Shown: positions 49,778 to 61,201, counted from the first letter of the stretch. The stretch: DNA of 64,000 nt from Cyprinodon diabolis (GCA_030533445.1 CM060070.1:22262001-22326000); one strand, 5' to 3'. The notes: generated by a model not told the origin, from the letters alone. Numbers and translations: made by a program.

Positions 49778-51025
49778 CACTATATTGCCAAAAGTATTTG
49801 CTCACCTGCCTTGACTCACATATGAGCTTAAGTGACATCCCGTTCCTAATCCATAGGGTTCAATATGACGTCGGTCCACCCTTTGCAGCTAGAACAGCTT
49901 CAACTCTTCTGGGAAGGCTGTCCACAAGGTTTAGGAGTGTGTTTATGGGAATTTTTGACCATTCTTCCAGAAGCGCATTTGTGAGGTCGCACACTGATGT
50001 TGGACGAGAAGGCCTGGCTCTCAGTCTCCGCTCTAATTCATCCCAAAGGTGTTCTATCGGGTTGAGGTCAGGACTCTGTGCAGGCCAGTCAAGTTCATCC
50101 ACACCAGACTCTGTCATCCATGTCTTTATGGACCTTGCTTTGTGCACTGGTGCACAGTCATGTTGGAAGAGGAAGGGGCCAGCTCCAAACTGTTCCCACA
50201 AAGTTGGGAGCATGGAATTGTCCAAAATGTCTTGGTATGCTGAAGCATTCAGAGTTCCTTTCACTGGAACTAAGGGGCCAAGCCCAGCTCCTGAAAAACA
50301 ACCCCACACCATAATCCCCCCTCCACCAAACTTTACACTTGGCACAATGCAGTCAGACAAGTACCGTTCTCCTGGCAACCGCCAAACCCAGACCCGTCCA
50401 TCAGATTGCCAGATGGAGAAGCGCGATTCGTCACTCCAGAGAACGCGTCTCCACTGCTCTAGAGTCCAGTGGCGGCGTGCTTTACACCACCGCATCCGAC
50501 GCTTTGCATTGCACTTGGTTATGTATGGCTTGGATGCAGCTGCTCGACCATGGAAACCCATTCCATGAAGCTCTCTGCGCACTGTTCTTGAGCTAATCTG
50601 AAGGCCACATGAAGTTTGGAGGTCTGTAGTGATTGACTCTGCAGAAAGTTGGCGACCTCTTCGCACTATGCGCTTCAGCATCCGCTGACCCCGCTCCGTC
50701 AGTTTACGTGGCCTACCACTTCGTGGCTGAGTTGCTGTCGTTCCCAAACACTTCCATTTTCTTATAATACAGCTGACAGTTGACTGTGGAATATTTAGGA
50801 GCGAGGAAATTTCACGACTGGATTTGTTGCACAGGTGGCATCCTATCACAGTTCCACGCTGGAATTCACTGAGCTCCTGAGAGCGACCCATTCTTTCACA
50901 AATGTTTGTAAAAACAGTCTGCATGCCTAGGTGCTTGAATTTATACACCTGTGGCCATGGAAGTGATTGGAACACCTGATTCCAATAATTTGGATGGGTG
51001 AGCAAATACTTTTGGCAATATAGTG
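49778..51025 (-). mobile_element. Tc1 transposon, DD34E, intact-looking copy A
   Basis: A 1,248-bp element with 29-bp terminal inverted repeats (start CACTATATTGCCAAAAGTAT) flanked by TA at 49776-49777 and 51026-51027, inside a short TA tract. The transposase frame on the minus strand is uninterrupted. Reading line by line, I find no difference from copy B at 57396-58643. The terminal repeats are short, without the long IR/DR structure of some salmonid Tc1 elements. Confidence 0.96.
49860..50891 (-). CDS. Tc1 transposase (DD34E), copy A
   Basis: This 343-residue protein cuts and pastes the element at TA sites. I choose ATG 50891 ([13 protein letters not shown]) rather than the in-frame ATG at 51005, because the upstream codons lie in the terminal repeat region and 343 residues is the usual Tc1 length. 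Domains: two N-terminal helix-turn-helix regions (about residues 5-110) separated by a GRPR motif in [13 protein letters not shown] (58-70), then the DDE core with LWSDESRF (Asp154), the glycine-rich [12 protein letters not shown] (about 188-199), [11 protein letters not shown] (Asp245) and [15 protein letters not shown] (Glu280). The 34 residues between the last two catalytic positions define DD34E. No stop or frameshift is present. Confidence 0.95.
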   Translation of the reverse strand: MGRSQELSEFQRGTVIGCHLCNKSSREISSLLNIPQSTVSCIIRKWKCLGTTATQPRSGRPRKLTERGQRMLKRIVRRGRQLSAESITTDLQTSCGLQISSRTVRRELHGMGFHGRAAASKPYITKCNAKRRMRWCKARRHWTLEQWRRVLWSDESRFSIWQSDGRVWVWRLPGERYLSDCIVPSVKFGGGGIMVWGCFSGAGLGPLVPVKGTLNASAYQDILDNSMLPTLWEQFGAGPFLFQHDCAPVHKARSIKTWMTESGVDELDWPAQSPDLNPIEHLWDELERRLRARPSRPTSVCDLTNALLEEWSKIPINTLLNLVDSLPRRVEAVLAAKGGPTSY

Positions 51026-51261
51026 TATATATATATATATATCATTCACTACTTCTGTTAGATACATTAGGCACCTTTTCACAGAGAATTAAATATTGAT
51101 TAGCGAGAGGATTCTACAACTCCATTTGACAGGGCATGAGATCACTTGTTTTTGGTTTATCAATATGTGTGTGATGCGTATTATATAATTTTTTTTGTTA
51201 TAGTATATGAAGAGCTGCTTAAATTATTTTCAGATTACACATATATAACAAGATCTCAAGA
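51026..51261. other. Short (TA)n run and unassigned sequence
   Basis: TA run at 51026-51042, the right flank of the Tc1 copy, then AT-rich sequence. Confidence 0.5.
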
Positions 51262-51724
51262 TCTGGCCAGAGCACATCATTAACATGGATGAGCTTCCAC
51301 TCACCTTTGATATTTCTGTGAACCGTTCTGTGAATAAAACGGGAGCACGTACGGCGTTCGCACCACAAGGAATGAGAGGTCATTCTTCATGTTAGTTCTC
51401 GCCTATCAGGCTAATGACCAGTAACTTCCACCCATGGATATTTTCAAGAGGGAGACCTTGCTAAAAAAAAAACTTTCCTGCCGGCATCAATGTTAACTTG
51501 GAAGGACAGACGGATGAAGATGTCATATTATTGATGGTGACAAAAACCAAGTGAGGTCCACCAATCCAGTCCTTGCTGTCATTCCGGGTGTACTGACAAA
51601 AGAACTCCAGCCGCTACATAATGGTGTCAACAGGGCATTCAAAGCTAGACTTGCAACTACATGGGAGCAGTGGATGACAGAAAGCGAACATATGTTCACC
51701 AAGACAGCATGTTTTCACAGATGA
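51262..51724 (+). pseudogene. pogo/Tigger-like transposase relic
   Basis: Frame pieces in order: WPEHIINMDELPLTFDISVN (the first catalytic Asp region, with the NMDE motif), then after a frameshift FMLVLAYQAND followed by a stop and LPPMDIFKRETL, then LPAGINVN, and at 51556-51724 the C-terminal core (NPVLAVIPGVLTKELQPLHN, GVNRAFKARLATTWEQWM, ending TKTACFHR and TGA). The usual Asp after the LQPL motif appears as His-Asn. Frameshifts and stops make it non-functional. Confidence 0.8.
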
Positions 51725-51957
51725 ATAAAGGTTGGTCTTATAGTAAACATCATAATATATTTATGAAGTTTGACTTACTGATCTGACTGTTTTATCTTTA
51801 GCACGGCTGCGTCTAGTGGATGCATAACGCAACTACTATAGCTTCTATTCTATGCACCTTACAGTGTGGTGTGCCCTATATATGAGAAAAAGATAAATAG
51901 GCAATTCATTAAAGGTGCACCTTATAATCTGGTGCATCTTATAGTGCAGGAAATTCA
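51262..51957 (+). mobile_element. pogo/Tigger-type transposon remnant
   Basis: It encodes decayed pieces of a DDE_1-type transposase (51262-51724), followed by a right end with CACCTTATAATCTGGTGC and ATCTTATAGTGCAGGAAAT (51916-51952), resembling the termini of pogo/Tigger elements. The left end is not present, so the element is 5'-truncated. Confidence 0.75.
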
Positions 51958-54404
51958 AGCAGCTTGGTTTAACTCAGCCTTTTCCTCCTTATCCTGTTTC
52001 CCTTTAGTGAAGAATATCATCACAGTTAAATACTAAAATTAAGTACAAACACAATGCATATCAAGATCATGTTTCAATTATTTTTATAAGCCATTTCAAA
52101 AGAAATGAAAATGAAATTAAACTAAATTAGTTTCACTGGTTCCACAGCAACCCAGTTTCAACGAATAAAACTGTAAAACTAGCTATTATCAGTATAAATA
52201 TTTTAAAAAAGCAAGGTAAATATGCCTATTTAATCACGTATGTAACAGAAATATAGGGGTCTACAACATCACAGCAGTTTTAGATAAAAATGGGGCATTT
52301 TGAGGCTTTTTGAAGAACCAGGGTGACACTTGAAGTAAGGGCAAAGTACCATAGAACATTATTATTTAGGGAATTAACTTGATGATTTATTTTGTTTCTG
52401 CACAGGACTTCCTGTCCCGGACAATCTGCTCCGTGTCATCTGCACAGTTAAGCACCCAACACTGGGAAAAACAAAGCTGAAAAGTTTCATTTTCATCATT
52501 TGAACCGTCTTTAACAACTCATTAAGCTGCTCTCCGCCTGCATTAGCAGCTCAATATGCTCCTCTTCCAGACTCGTGAGGCAGTGGCCTGTGTGTGACAG
52601 TTACTGTAGTGACAGTGCATGTTGAAACACAGCAACTTTTTTTATTAAATAGTTGTGCTAGTTTTCGCTCTTCAAATATGAAACACCTCACAGTTTAGTG
52701 GGAGACCAAGATCATAATCTAATAGCCAGTTTCAGTGTAACGTATTTTAGTTTATATCACAATTTAATCAATGAATAAATTAATACTGAGGACAGGACCT
52801 AGGTTTCCTCAATGGTAGTTACAGCCATGCTTCATGACTAAATTACTACACCCTGATATTTTTGGTCAAAATATTCTTTAAGTGTTGGCCGGAGAAATAT
52901 TTGAGAAACAGCTGTTATCTGCTGGTAACCTAGCAGTTTGACATTACCAGAAATGTACCTAGCTTTGACCTTCAATGCCCTCAGAGAGTGTTCGCTTTAC
53001 ATTCTTCTTCTGACAGACGAATGCACCTCAGCAAAGTCATCCTTGCAACACACTGATTTAATTGGTCTGATCCAGTACAATAGCAATTCTGCATTTAGAA
53101 TTTAGGGAATAGATTAGCAGGTCCACTGTTGCAACCCCCTCCCAGCAATCACCCAGTACCTTTCCTGAACATCCATAGACACTGAAATTTGCCAGAGGAG
53201 CCAGCTGTGACTGCACTTTCTGCAGCAACGCTTGCCACAGAAGCCACTAGTTGTTTTCTACATTGCCAATACTTAATCTGAGCTGTGAACATACCTCACT
53301 CAGGGGTAAGGCTTATCTACAATAGCATGCAGATCCAGACTGAAATGGACACCTAAGTCTGCAGAGAGGATCATCAAGGCTCATCTTCCCTTGACATAGG
53401 AATTATACAGGTTTAAGGGTAGGAAAACAGTAGCGAATCTATTTGCAGACCCCAAAGATCCTGGACAATAATGATTGAAGTTTTACGTTGGCAGCACAGC
53501 TGAAGAAGCAACCACTACAGAGACAGTGCTTTATTTTTCTCACAGTCCCTTTGATGAGTTGATCACCTTACAGCCAAAGTATCCAGGTATTGAAAGGATG
53601 AATCACAGCCAAACATTTTTCCTTTTGTATAAAAAAAGCTATATGTATACATACAAGTAAAAACGTAGTTGTTGCCTTTATTTTTCCTCCTATTCATTTA
53701 TCTGTCATACTTTTAAGAGTTTTAGGGTTCCTTATTCTAATACATGATGATGCACACTCTAACAAATCTAATATGCTTTAACTCAGAAGATCTTGAGTGA
53801 TAAAGCAGATATAAATTCTAAATTAATTTCATTTTGTATACCCTGTGTATACAAAATGACAATAAAAGTTGTTTAAGTCTAAACTCAAAAACTAAAGTAA
53901 TGACTTAACAAGTCACTTTTTTCCATTTTATTCTCTATTCTTGATTTAGTTGGTGAATATTTAGAAAATACTGCATTGGTAAATTGTATTACCTCTAGCA
54001 TTTCAAGGACTTGATAACCAGCTTGATGTAAGATATTCAGTGTGTTCTAATTTGCACATTAATCAGTCAGCTAAACACCTTACCTGTAACCTCAAGCTCT
54101 TTCAATTTATTCTACAAAATGGTTTGGATCACATGAAATAAGAGAAATTGGGCACTAAAGGAAAATTAAATTTTATGTAATCCAATTTTAGGGTCTGTGC
54201 GTCTTTGAACATATCTAGTAAACATTTTATAATTGTTATTATAGCCATTTCCTTGGAACAAAATGGTGATGCTGAATAAGAGGAAATATAAACTTAAGGG
54301 AGAGAAAAGAAATTATGACTTTGTTAATTTATTTAATTAACCTAATGCACTTATCTGCTCCCCCACCTATACCAGATTGTATATAATTCTCTATGCAGTT
54401 CAAA
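51958..54404. other. Unassigned intergenic sequence
   Basis: No recognisable gene or repeat family; short frames only. Confidence 0.5.
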
Positions 54405-55200
54405 TGGTAGAATTATTAGACAGCATGGGATTAATTTTCACTGTTATGCTGATGATACCCAGCTATATCTGTCTATAAATCCAGATGAAGCTAACCCATT
54501 ACATAAATTACAGGCATGTCTTGAAGACATAAAAACCTGGATGACTCTTAACTTTCTGCTTCTGAATGCAGACAAAACAGAGGTTATAGTCTTTGGACCA
54601 GAGTCTCTGAAAAAGAAGCTGATTAGCCAGTCACTTCATTTGGATGGGATTAAACTGATTTCAGATAATAAAGTAAAAAATCTTGGTGTTATTTTTGATC
54701 AGGACCTGTCATTTAAATCCCATATCAAAGAGGTTTCTAGAATTTCCTTCTTTCATCTGAGGAAAATTGCAAAAAATAGAAATCTCCTGTCCAGGGGTGA
54801 TGCTGAGAAACTGGTCCATGCATTTGTTACTTCAAGGCTGGACTATTGTAATTCTTTACTATCAGGAAGTCCACAAACTGTAGTTAAAAGCCTTCAGCTG
54901 ATCCAAAATGCTGCAGCCAGAGTTCTGATGAAAATTAAAAAGAGAGATCACATCTCTCCTATCCTGGCTTCTCTTCATTGGCTTCCTGTTAAATCAAGAA
55001 TAGAATTTAAAATCCTCCTTCTCACATATAAAGCCTTAAATGGCCAAGCTCCATCTTATATCAGAGATCTGATTGTTCCTTATGTTCCTAACAGAGCACT
55101 TCGCTCTCAATCTGCAGGTTTACTAGTGGTTCCTAGAATTTCTAAAAATAGAATGGGAGGCAGATCTTTTAGTTATCAGGCTCCTCTCCTTTGGAACTAA
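54405..55200 (+). pseudogene. L2 reverse transcriptase C-terminal part
   Basis: The frame is open from the 5' junction through FHCYADDTQLYL and LNADKTEVIVFG to ASLHWLPVKSRIEF, then stops at a TAA (55198-55200) where the 22-kb copy has CAA (LLWNQ). About 30 C-terminal codons follow this stop. Lacking the endonuclease and the N-terminal half of the polymerase, it is dead on arrival, as is usual for truncated LINE insertions. Confidence 0.9.
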
Positions 55201-56004
55201 CTACCAATTTTAGTCCCTGAGGCAGACACCCTGTCTACTTTTAAGGCTAGGCTTAAAACTTTCCTTTTTGATAAAGCTTCTAGTTAGAGTGGCTCAGGTT
55301 ATCCTAAGCTATCTCTATAGTTATGCTGCTATAGGCTTAGACTTCTGGAGGACATAGGGACCCCCATTTCATCATTCTGCTTCATTCTCTCTCTGTTCTC
55401 CTACTCTGCAGAATCTGTTAGTTCAATCTCTAACCTTCTGCTCTCTCTGCTTTTCCTCAGAGTAGCTTTGCCTCGTCTGTTCCTGTTTGGCTGTGACGTC
55501 ATCCTGGAAAGAAACATCAGCTGTGCTGCTTCCATCAACACCCTTGTTTATAGATGTTGGAGATCGGCCTGTTTTCCAGTGTGGTCCTGTGACTGGGTGG
55601 ATGTGCTCTCTTCGTCCTCTGGCATGGGAGCTGGCTCGGAGCTCGTCTGCCTGGCTGTGTGTTTCCTGGACGGGGCCGACTTTTACAGCTGCTTTTTGTG
55701 TCTCTGCTTCCGTCTCCTTGAACCCCAGTCGGCCTCGGCAGATGGCCGCTCACACTGAGCCTGGTTCTGCTAGAGGTTTCTTCCTGTTAAAAGGGAGTTT
55801 TTCCTCTCCACTGTCGCTACAAGCATGCTTAGTGTGAGGGATTGTATTTGAGTCAATGAGTTGATGCAATCAACTGGTTTTCCTTAGATATAAAACTTTG
55901 TATCAATTTGACTGTATGATCTGGTTGAACTGTAAAGTGCCTTGAGATGACATGTGTTGTGAATTTGGCGCTATATAAATAAACTGAATTGAAATTGAAT
56001 TGAA
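54405..56004 (+). mobile_element. L2-type LINE, 5'-truncated within the reverse transcriptase
   Basis: Similarity to the copy at 22018-24347 begins abruptly at TGGTAGAATTATTAGACAGC (22757 there) and runs through the 3' untranslated region to the (TGAAT)n tail near 56004. Only scattered single-base differences and a few small indels separate the two, so both are young. No target duplication was found. Confidence 0.93.
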
Positions 56005-57393
56005 ATAACTGTAACTGAGGTGAAGTTTACATGTGCTGACTGCATTTGTGCTTGACTGTAGGTGAGGCGTTGCATTGCTTCTTTTCTTTTGATAGAGTAT
56101 AACATACTTTATGGATTTTCTTGTTGGACTTCAGATTAATGTCCCTTTGTTCAAGCTTACTGCACCAAACCTCAATGGCAGTCTGACCACCTGCAGAGTT
56201 TATGGAACTGTGATCTTCTTTCTAGATTGCCAGGGATAATCCCAAACTATTACAGTAGTTAAAGCTTCCTCAGTAAAAGTGTTTCCAGATTTGGTGCCTG
56301 TAGATGGGATTTAGAAGGCTTTTAAAAAATACTTGTGTTCAAATCTGCCAAATAACTTTTCCTCATAATTGACCTATTTTCTTCCAGAACTCTAGGTAAA
56401 ATCATAGCTCTCAAACTGCTCTCACTAAATTACTTCTTGGTAAAATAATAAAAACGAACTCAAAGCTCTAGTATTTGTGCACAAGATATTATAAAGGATT
56501 CTGACTGCTCTTGCAAACATTTAAAACAGCTTACCCGCAGGCAATGCATTAGTGTTTATCTTTCTTTTCTATGTTGATTGATTTCATGTTTGTATATAGC
56601 ACTATCTTACTTAACTTACGTATTGCATTGCTAACGATTCTGGTCTGATGAGTATGATTCTCGTATTATCTTTCACATTATTTTGTGTCTGTTTATAGTC
56701 GTAAACGAAAACAAAACTGAACATAAAATTCTGTTCAGTCTTTTTCACAGACTGGGCTTCTCCTGATAAGAATTTGTTTCTAAAAACATTATAACATCTA
56801 CTTCTCATTATTGCTGGAGAACATGGCAACAAGCTCATTCAGTGAATGTGCTACTAAAACAGTTTAGGGGGATTATGTGGGCGCAGTGAAAGGCTAACAG
56901 TCAGCTTTACTGGGCTTTCAGAAAGAAATGTCAGTTTCAGTAGAAAAATCACTTATGTTACTTGTAATAAAGAAGCAGTCTAGATTATGCTTATTATCAC
57001 TCTAAATCATCCTTAAGCTAGTGTAACATACAGTTGTATGTTGTAGTATTATACAACAAATATTATTTTGTCATGACTGCATTTGGTCAAAATGTGTCCT
57101 TTGACCAGAATTTAGAAAAAGAAACAGTTTGAATTTGCCAAGTCATATTTACTTATTCTCAAAATGTCAACATCCTCTGCAGAGCCCCCTCTGTGAACTG
57201 TGAACAAATAGGGATGGGATCCAAGCTCTCAACTACAGTGCCAGCTTTGTTTTAAGCCTTGGATACCAGTGCCCTCTAGTGCTCATACTCTAAAATACTC
57301 AAAACCGATCTTCTAGTTTTGGAATAATGAAAAGAATTCTTTATTAAGACAATAAATCTATGCTTTGTATATAATTCTCACTATCTTTTATAC
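56005..57393. other. Unassigned intergenic sequence
   Basis: No recognisable gene or repeat family. Confidence 0.5.
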
Positions 57394-57395
57394 TA

Positions 57396-58643
57396 CACTA
57401 TATTGCCAAAAGTATTTGCTCACCTGCCTTGACTCACATATGAGCTTAAGTGACATCCCGTTCCTAATCCATAGGGTTCAATATGACGTCGGTCCACCCT
57501 TTGCAGCTAGAACAGCTTCAACTCTTCTGGGAAGGCTGTCCACAAGGTTTAGGAGTGTGTTTATGGGAATTTTTGACCATTCTTCCAGAAGCGCATTTGT
57601 GAGGTCGCACACTGATGTTGGACGAGAAGGCCTGGCTCTCAGTCTCCGCTCTAATTCATCCCAAAGGTGTTCTATCGGGTTGAGGTCAGGACTCTGTGCA
57701 GGCCAGTCAAGTTCATCCACACCAGACTCTGTCATCCATGTCTTTATGGACCTTGCTTTGTGCACTGGTGCACAGTCATGTTGGAAGAGGAAGGGGCCAG
57801 CTCCAAACTGTTCCCACAAAGTTGGGAGCATGGAATTGTCCAAAATGTCTTGGTATGCTGAAGCATTCAGAGTTCCTTTCACTGGAACTAAGGGGCCAAG
57901 CCCAGCTCCTGAAAAACAACCCCACACCATAATCCCCCCTCCACCAAACTTTACACTTGGCACAATGCAGTCAGACAAGTACCGTTCTCCTGGCAACCGC
58001 CAAACCCAGACCCGTCCATCAGATTGCCAGATGGAGAAGCGCGATTCGTCACTCCAGAGAACGCGTCTCCACTGCTCTAGAGTCCAGTGGCGGCGTGCTT
58101 TACACCACCGCATCCGACGCTTTGCATTGCACTTGGTTATGTATGGCTTGGATGCAGCTGCTCGACCATGGAAACCCATTCCATGAAGCTCTCTGCGCAC
58201 TGTTCTTGAGCTAATCTGAAGGCCACATGAAGTTTGGAGGTCTGTAGTGATTGACTCTGCAGAAAGTTGGCGACCTCTTCGCACTATGCGCTTCAGCATC
58301 CGCTGACCCCGCTCCGTCAGTTTACGTGGCCTACCACTTCGTGGCTGAGTTGCTGTCGTTCCCAAACACTTCCATTTTCTTATAATACAGCTGACAGTTG
58401 ACTGTGGAATATTTAGGAGCGAGGAAATTTCACGACTGGATTTGTTGCACAGGTGGCATCCTATCACAGTTCCACGCTGGAATTCACTGAGCTCCTGAGA
58501 GCGACCCATTCTTTCACAAATGTTTGTAAAAACAGTCTGCATGCCTAGGTGCTTGAATTTATACACCTGTGGCCATGGAAGTGATTGGAACACCTGATTC
58601 CAATAATTTGGATGGGTGAGCAAATACTTTTGGCAATATAGTG
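57396..58643 (-). mobile_element. Tc1 transposon, DD34E, intact-looking copy B
   Basis: Same 1,248-bp structure as copy A, offset by exactly 7,618 bp, flanked by TA at 57394-57395 and 58644-58645. The outside flanks differ from copy A (no TA microsatellite), so it is a separate insertion and not a segmental duplication. Confidence 0.96.
57478..58509 (-). CDS. Tc1 transposase (DD34E), copy B
   Basis: 343 residues, identical in sequence to copy A, starting at ATG 58509 with the same helix-turn-helix regions, GRPR motif and catalytic Asp154, Asp245 and Glu280. All antisense and out-of-frame readings in the two copies also agree, which supports nucleotide identity rather than selection on the protein alone. 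With two uninterrupted copies in 9 kb, the family is probably recently active here. Expression cannot be judged from sequence. Confidence 0.95.
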   Translation of the reverse strand: MGRSQELSEFQRGTVIGCHLCNKSSREISSLLNIPQSTVSCIIRKWKCLGTTATQPRSGRPRKLTERGQRMLKRIVRRGRQLSAESITTDLQTSCGLQISSRTVRRELHGMGFHGRAAASKPYITKCNAKRRMRWCKARRHWTLEQWRRVLWSDESRFSIWQSDGRVWVWRLPGERYLSDCIVPSVKFGGGGIMVWGCFSGAGLGPLVPVKGTLNASAYQDILDNSMLPTLWEQFGAGPFLFQHDCAPVHKARSIKTWMTESGVDELDWPAQSPDLNPIEHLWDELERRLRARPSRPTSVCDLTNALLEEWSKIPINTLLNLVDSLPRRVEAVLAAKGGPTSY

Positions 58644-58645
58644 TA

Positions 58646-59763
58646 TATTACTTTAACAATATAATAGAAGCTTTGATTAATTTCTGTGCACAAAGCATGG
58701 AACTGCAATTGGACTGCACATTACCATTGTTCTGCTATCAGCTCCTCTCAGACGGGTTTTAATGTGAGTGTGTCTACCTAATGAGGCTTGCCACAATTAC
58801 AGAGGGAGTGGCAGTTAAAATGGGGACAGTCAATCTTTTCTCCCTTTAATAACCAGATCAGTCAGTCTGAAATGTTCTGCAGCCGGCAACGTTTTGTCCA
58901 CCTGCTAAAGTTATGTCATTGCAAGGTCAGACTGCGATGATCTGTTATGTGACCACAAGATGATGTGCATCTTTCCCTCAGAGAAGATTATTCTGTTATG
59001 TTTATAGCCCTTTGGATATAAGAGATGAAAATAGGAACATATTCTTGTCGTTATAATTGGACTCAGCCTGTTCTGCTTTTGATGGCAATGTCTTTGCTTG
59101 CAATTCAGTACCATCTGGCTAAGTCGTTGCAGTCAAAAGCTGGAAGCTGTTAGATTAACCAGACTTCATTCAGAATGTTATCATTGGTTTAGGCATGTTG
59201 GCAATACCCATTACTTATGAAACTGCCCAGATTATGAGTGGGCCTTATGTTAATCTGCTGTTATCTATTCCCGAATAATATGACCATTTTTCGATAAGAA
59301 AAAAAATGTAAAGGTGTAAAAAAGAGGGATAGATGAAATTAAATCTTTTTATTTATTGATTTTTGTTTCCATTTGACAAAGATCACTGAACAGTTTTTGT
59401 GGCAGCGAACTTTCCAGGTATCTTTGCTGTCACTGTGTACTCCATCAAACAAACAGTCCAGCTAGGTCACCATATCAGACAAACACAATAGGTTATGTGG
59501 ACCTGGTAAACATTTGTTCTGTTCTTTTTCGCAACCCACCAAAAATTAGCATTCAGGATTTACTTTGCAAATCCAAATTTCATTCCTAACACTCAGGGGA
59601 TATTTTGATCATGGTATGACCTGGTAAAAAAGAGGTGTAAGCTCCCAAAGTAGCAGAAAAGAGAAAGCCTTGCCAAAAAATGCAAATTGTTCTTTATTTT
59701 CAATCACAGTTAGAAACCCATATCTTTACTGTTGTAAGGGACGTTATTTGCAAATTAGCTATT
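58646..59763. other. Unassigned sequence, possibly conserved noncoding
   Basis: 58660-59280 is a non-repetitive, moderately GC-balanced stretch with homeobox-like TTAATGAGG/TAAT motifs and no coding frame. Conservation cannot be judged from one sequence. Confidence 0.35.
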
Positions 59764-59771
59764 GTCTAAAT

Positions 59772-60147
59772 CAGGGGTCAACAAAGAGGTGCCCACAGGC
59801 ACCAAGGGGCCCTCAAGGACCACATGGGGGACCCTCAGCATTTTCTGAAAAAAGAACAACTCACCAGTGGGCTGAGTTTAAAGTTTGATTTGATTCTGTT
59901 GCTCTTAAGTTTTAATCACTTATAGACCATTTCATCATATTAGTCATATAGAGAATTTAACTTCTTATGGGGATGACAATATTTAAAGAAAATAGAGAAT
60001 TAAAAGAAACAATAAAAAATATGTATACTATGTATGAAGTTTAGGGGAACTCTGACTCCTCCAGAACATAGGTCAGTATTGGTGGCCCTTCCTATGACTC
60101 AGTACCCAAGAAGAAGCCCTCAGCCCTTAAAAGCTTGGTGACCCGTG
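59772..60147. mobile_element. hAT-type MITE, 376 bp
   Basis: Starts CAGGGGTCAACAAAG and ends, inverted, CACGGGTCACCAAGC (three mismatches in 15). It is flanked by GTCTAAAT (59764-59771) and ATCTAAAT (60148-60155), an 8-bp target duplication with one mismatch. No coding capacity. Confidence 0.82.
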
Positions 60148-60155
60148 ATCTAAAT

Positions 60156-60772
60156 GATTTCCCTTTCAATACTAGATGGAACCTCTGCAAGATATATACT
60201 GTAGTATGAGACAGGCATCACTCTTTGAATTACTGTAAGTATGAACCTTCATCATCTCCAATTATAATTGCTTAACTTTCAATTGTTCTAAGGCACACTA
60301 TACTATAGGGCCGCTAGTGTAAAAGTCAGATTTGAAGGATTAGATCATATTTTAACAATTATTTAACTGGCAGATATTGGAAAGGCAGTGTGTACAGCAC
60401 AAGACATTGAAGTAGCAAATCAAAGGAAACATAAATGTTGCTCTATATTTTTAATGGTGAGATTTTGTTTATTAAGTACAATGAAGCATTTACACCAATG
60501 TTCTTTAATATAATACTTAATATTTCAAACCGTGGCTCTTAATTAAAAAACTGCTGACATCTGACAGACTAATAAAACATTTACGATGCTGGCTGTTATG
60601 TATTGGCAGCTGTTGTTTGTCCAAAATGGTACATTAGGCCACCGGCTGTCATCTGGTTTTTGCAGTTTTTCTGCAACAAAATAGATTTTATAAAGAAAAC
60701 AAAACAAACCTTGGCATTAATCTTTTCTCATCTGCTTCTTAGGAAGAACATAACTTAGAGGGACACATGGAA
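60156..60772. other. Sequence downstream of the minus-strand exon cluster
   Basis: No repeat recognised. On the minus strand a polyadenylation-like AATAAA lies near 60470 (plus-strand TTTATT), which could serve the exons at 60773-61201. Confidence 0.35.
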
Positions 60773-60788
60773 CTAAACAAGTGCAGTT
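60773..60788 (-). CDS. Possible small terminal exon
   Basis: A strong acceptor TTTTATTATTTTTGACAG ends at 60789. The following bases would complete the phase-2 codon left by the exon at 60861-60969 and add four codons before TAG (60773-60775). It is only an option: the preceding exon can also end by itself at ATG TAA if its donor is not used. Confidence 0.15.
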
Positions 60789-60860
60789 CTGTCAAAAATA
60801 ATAAAATTATTATATAATTTCTCACAGAAGCTTTTTTTTTTAAAGTTTGTGATGACTTAC

Positions 60861-60969
60861 ATGTTCTCACACTTGGATAAAGTCAATACAATGTTGAATT
60901 TGTCATGTTCTTGTGCCATTGGGTCCTCCACATGTTTGGAAATGACATAGCCTTTTTGTGCACTGTATA
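60861..60969 (-). CDS. Candidate host-gene exon B
   Basis: An acceptor with a pyrimidine tract (TTGTTTTTCTTGTGTGTTTCTGAAAG, in two parts TTGTTTTTCTTG and TGTTTCTGAAAG) precedes 109 bp open in a protein-like frame: YSAQKGYVISKHVEDPMAQE followed by HDKFNIVLTLSKCEN. It ends at a consensus donor ACAT|GTAAGT; read through, the same frame stops at TAA (60857-60859). The gap to exon A is 93 bp, a normal short fish intron. However, a plain GT-AG join with exon A puts this exon in another frame that reaches TGA near its end, so either the splice junction is unusual, a base is missing, or the gene is decaying. Confidence 0.35.
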
Positions 60970-61062
60970 CTTTCAGAAACACACAAGAAAAACAAATGTA
61001 AATATGATGCAAATATATAAATATAATGACACAAAGAGGTAAGTGTAAATGAAAAATGATAC

Positions 61063-61201
61063 CTCTGGGAGTTTTATCTTTACATCAACGCTATCTGTCC
61101 AGGCAGCAACAACTGCTGCTGACACTTCTTGCTTTGGATTCCGCCCATTTTCCAAGGAGAAGCCATAAAGGAATGCCACACCAGGGATATAGCATTCAAT
61201 T
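61063..61201 (-). CDS. Candidate host-gene exon A
   Basis: Minus-strand acceptor CTTAATCTGTCCTCTTGTAG (ending 61202) is followed by 139 bp, open only in one frame: one base completing a codon and 46 codons reading IECYIPGVAFLYGFSLENGR, then NPKQEVSAAVVAAWTDSVDV and KIKLPE. The donor is GAG|GTATCA. The composition is that of an ordinary folded protein and no repeat signature is visible. I do not recognise the family. Further exons would lie at higher coordinates, where none was seen before the hAT element at 61548. Confidence 0.4.

Noticed and set aside
49798..50568. 256-codon plus-strand frame, repeated at 57365-58186
   Set aside because: It is antisense to the Tc1 transposase and duplicated only because the element is.
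49778..58643. Segmental duplication as the source of the two Tc1 copies
   Set aside because: Identity stops exactly at the terminal repeats and TA dinucleotides, and the outer flanks are unrelated.
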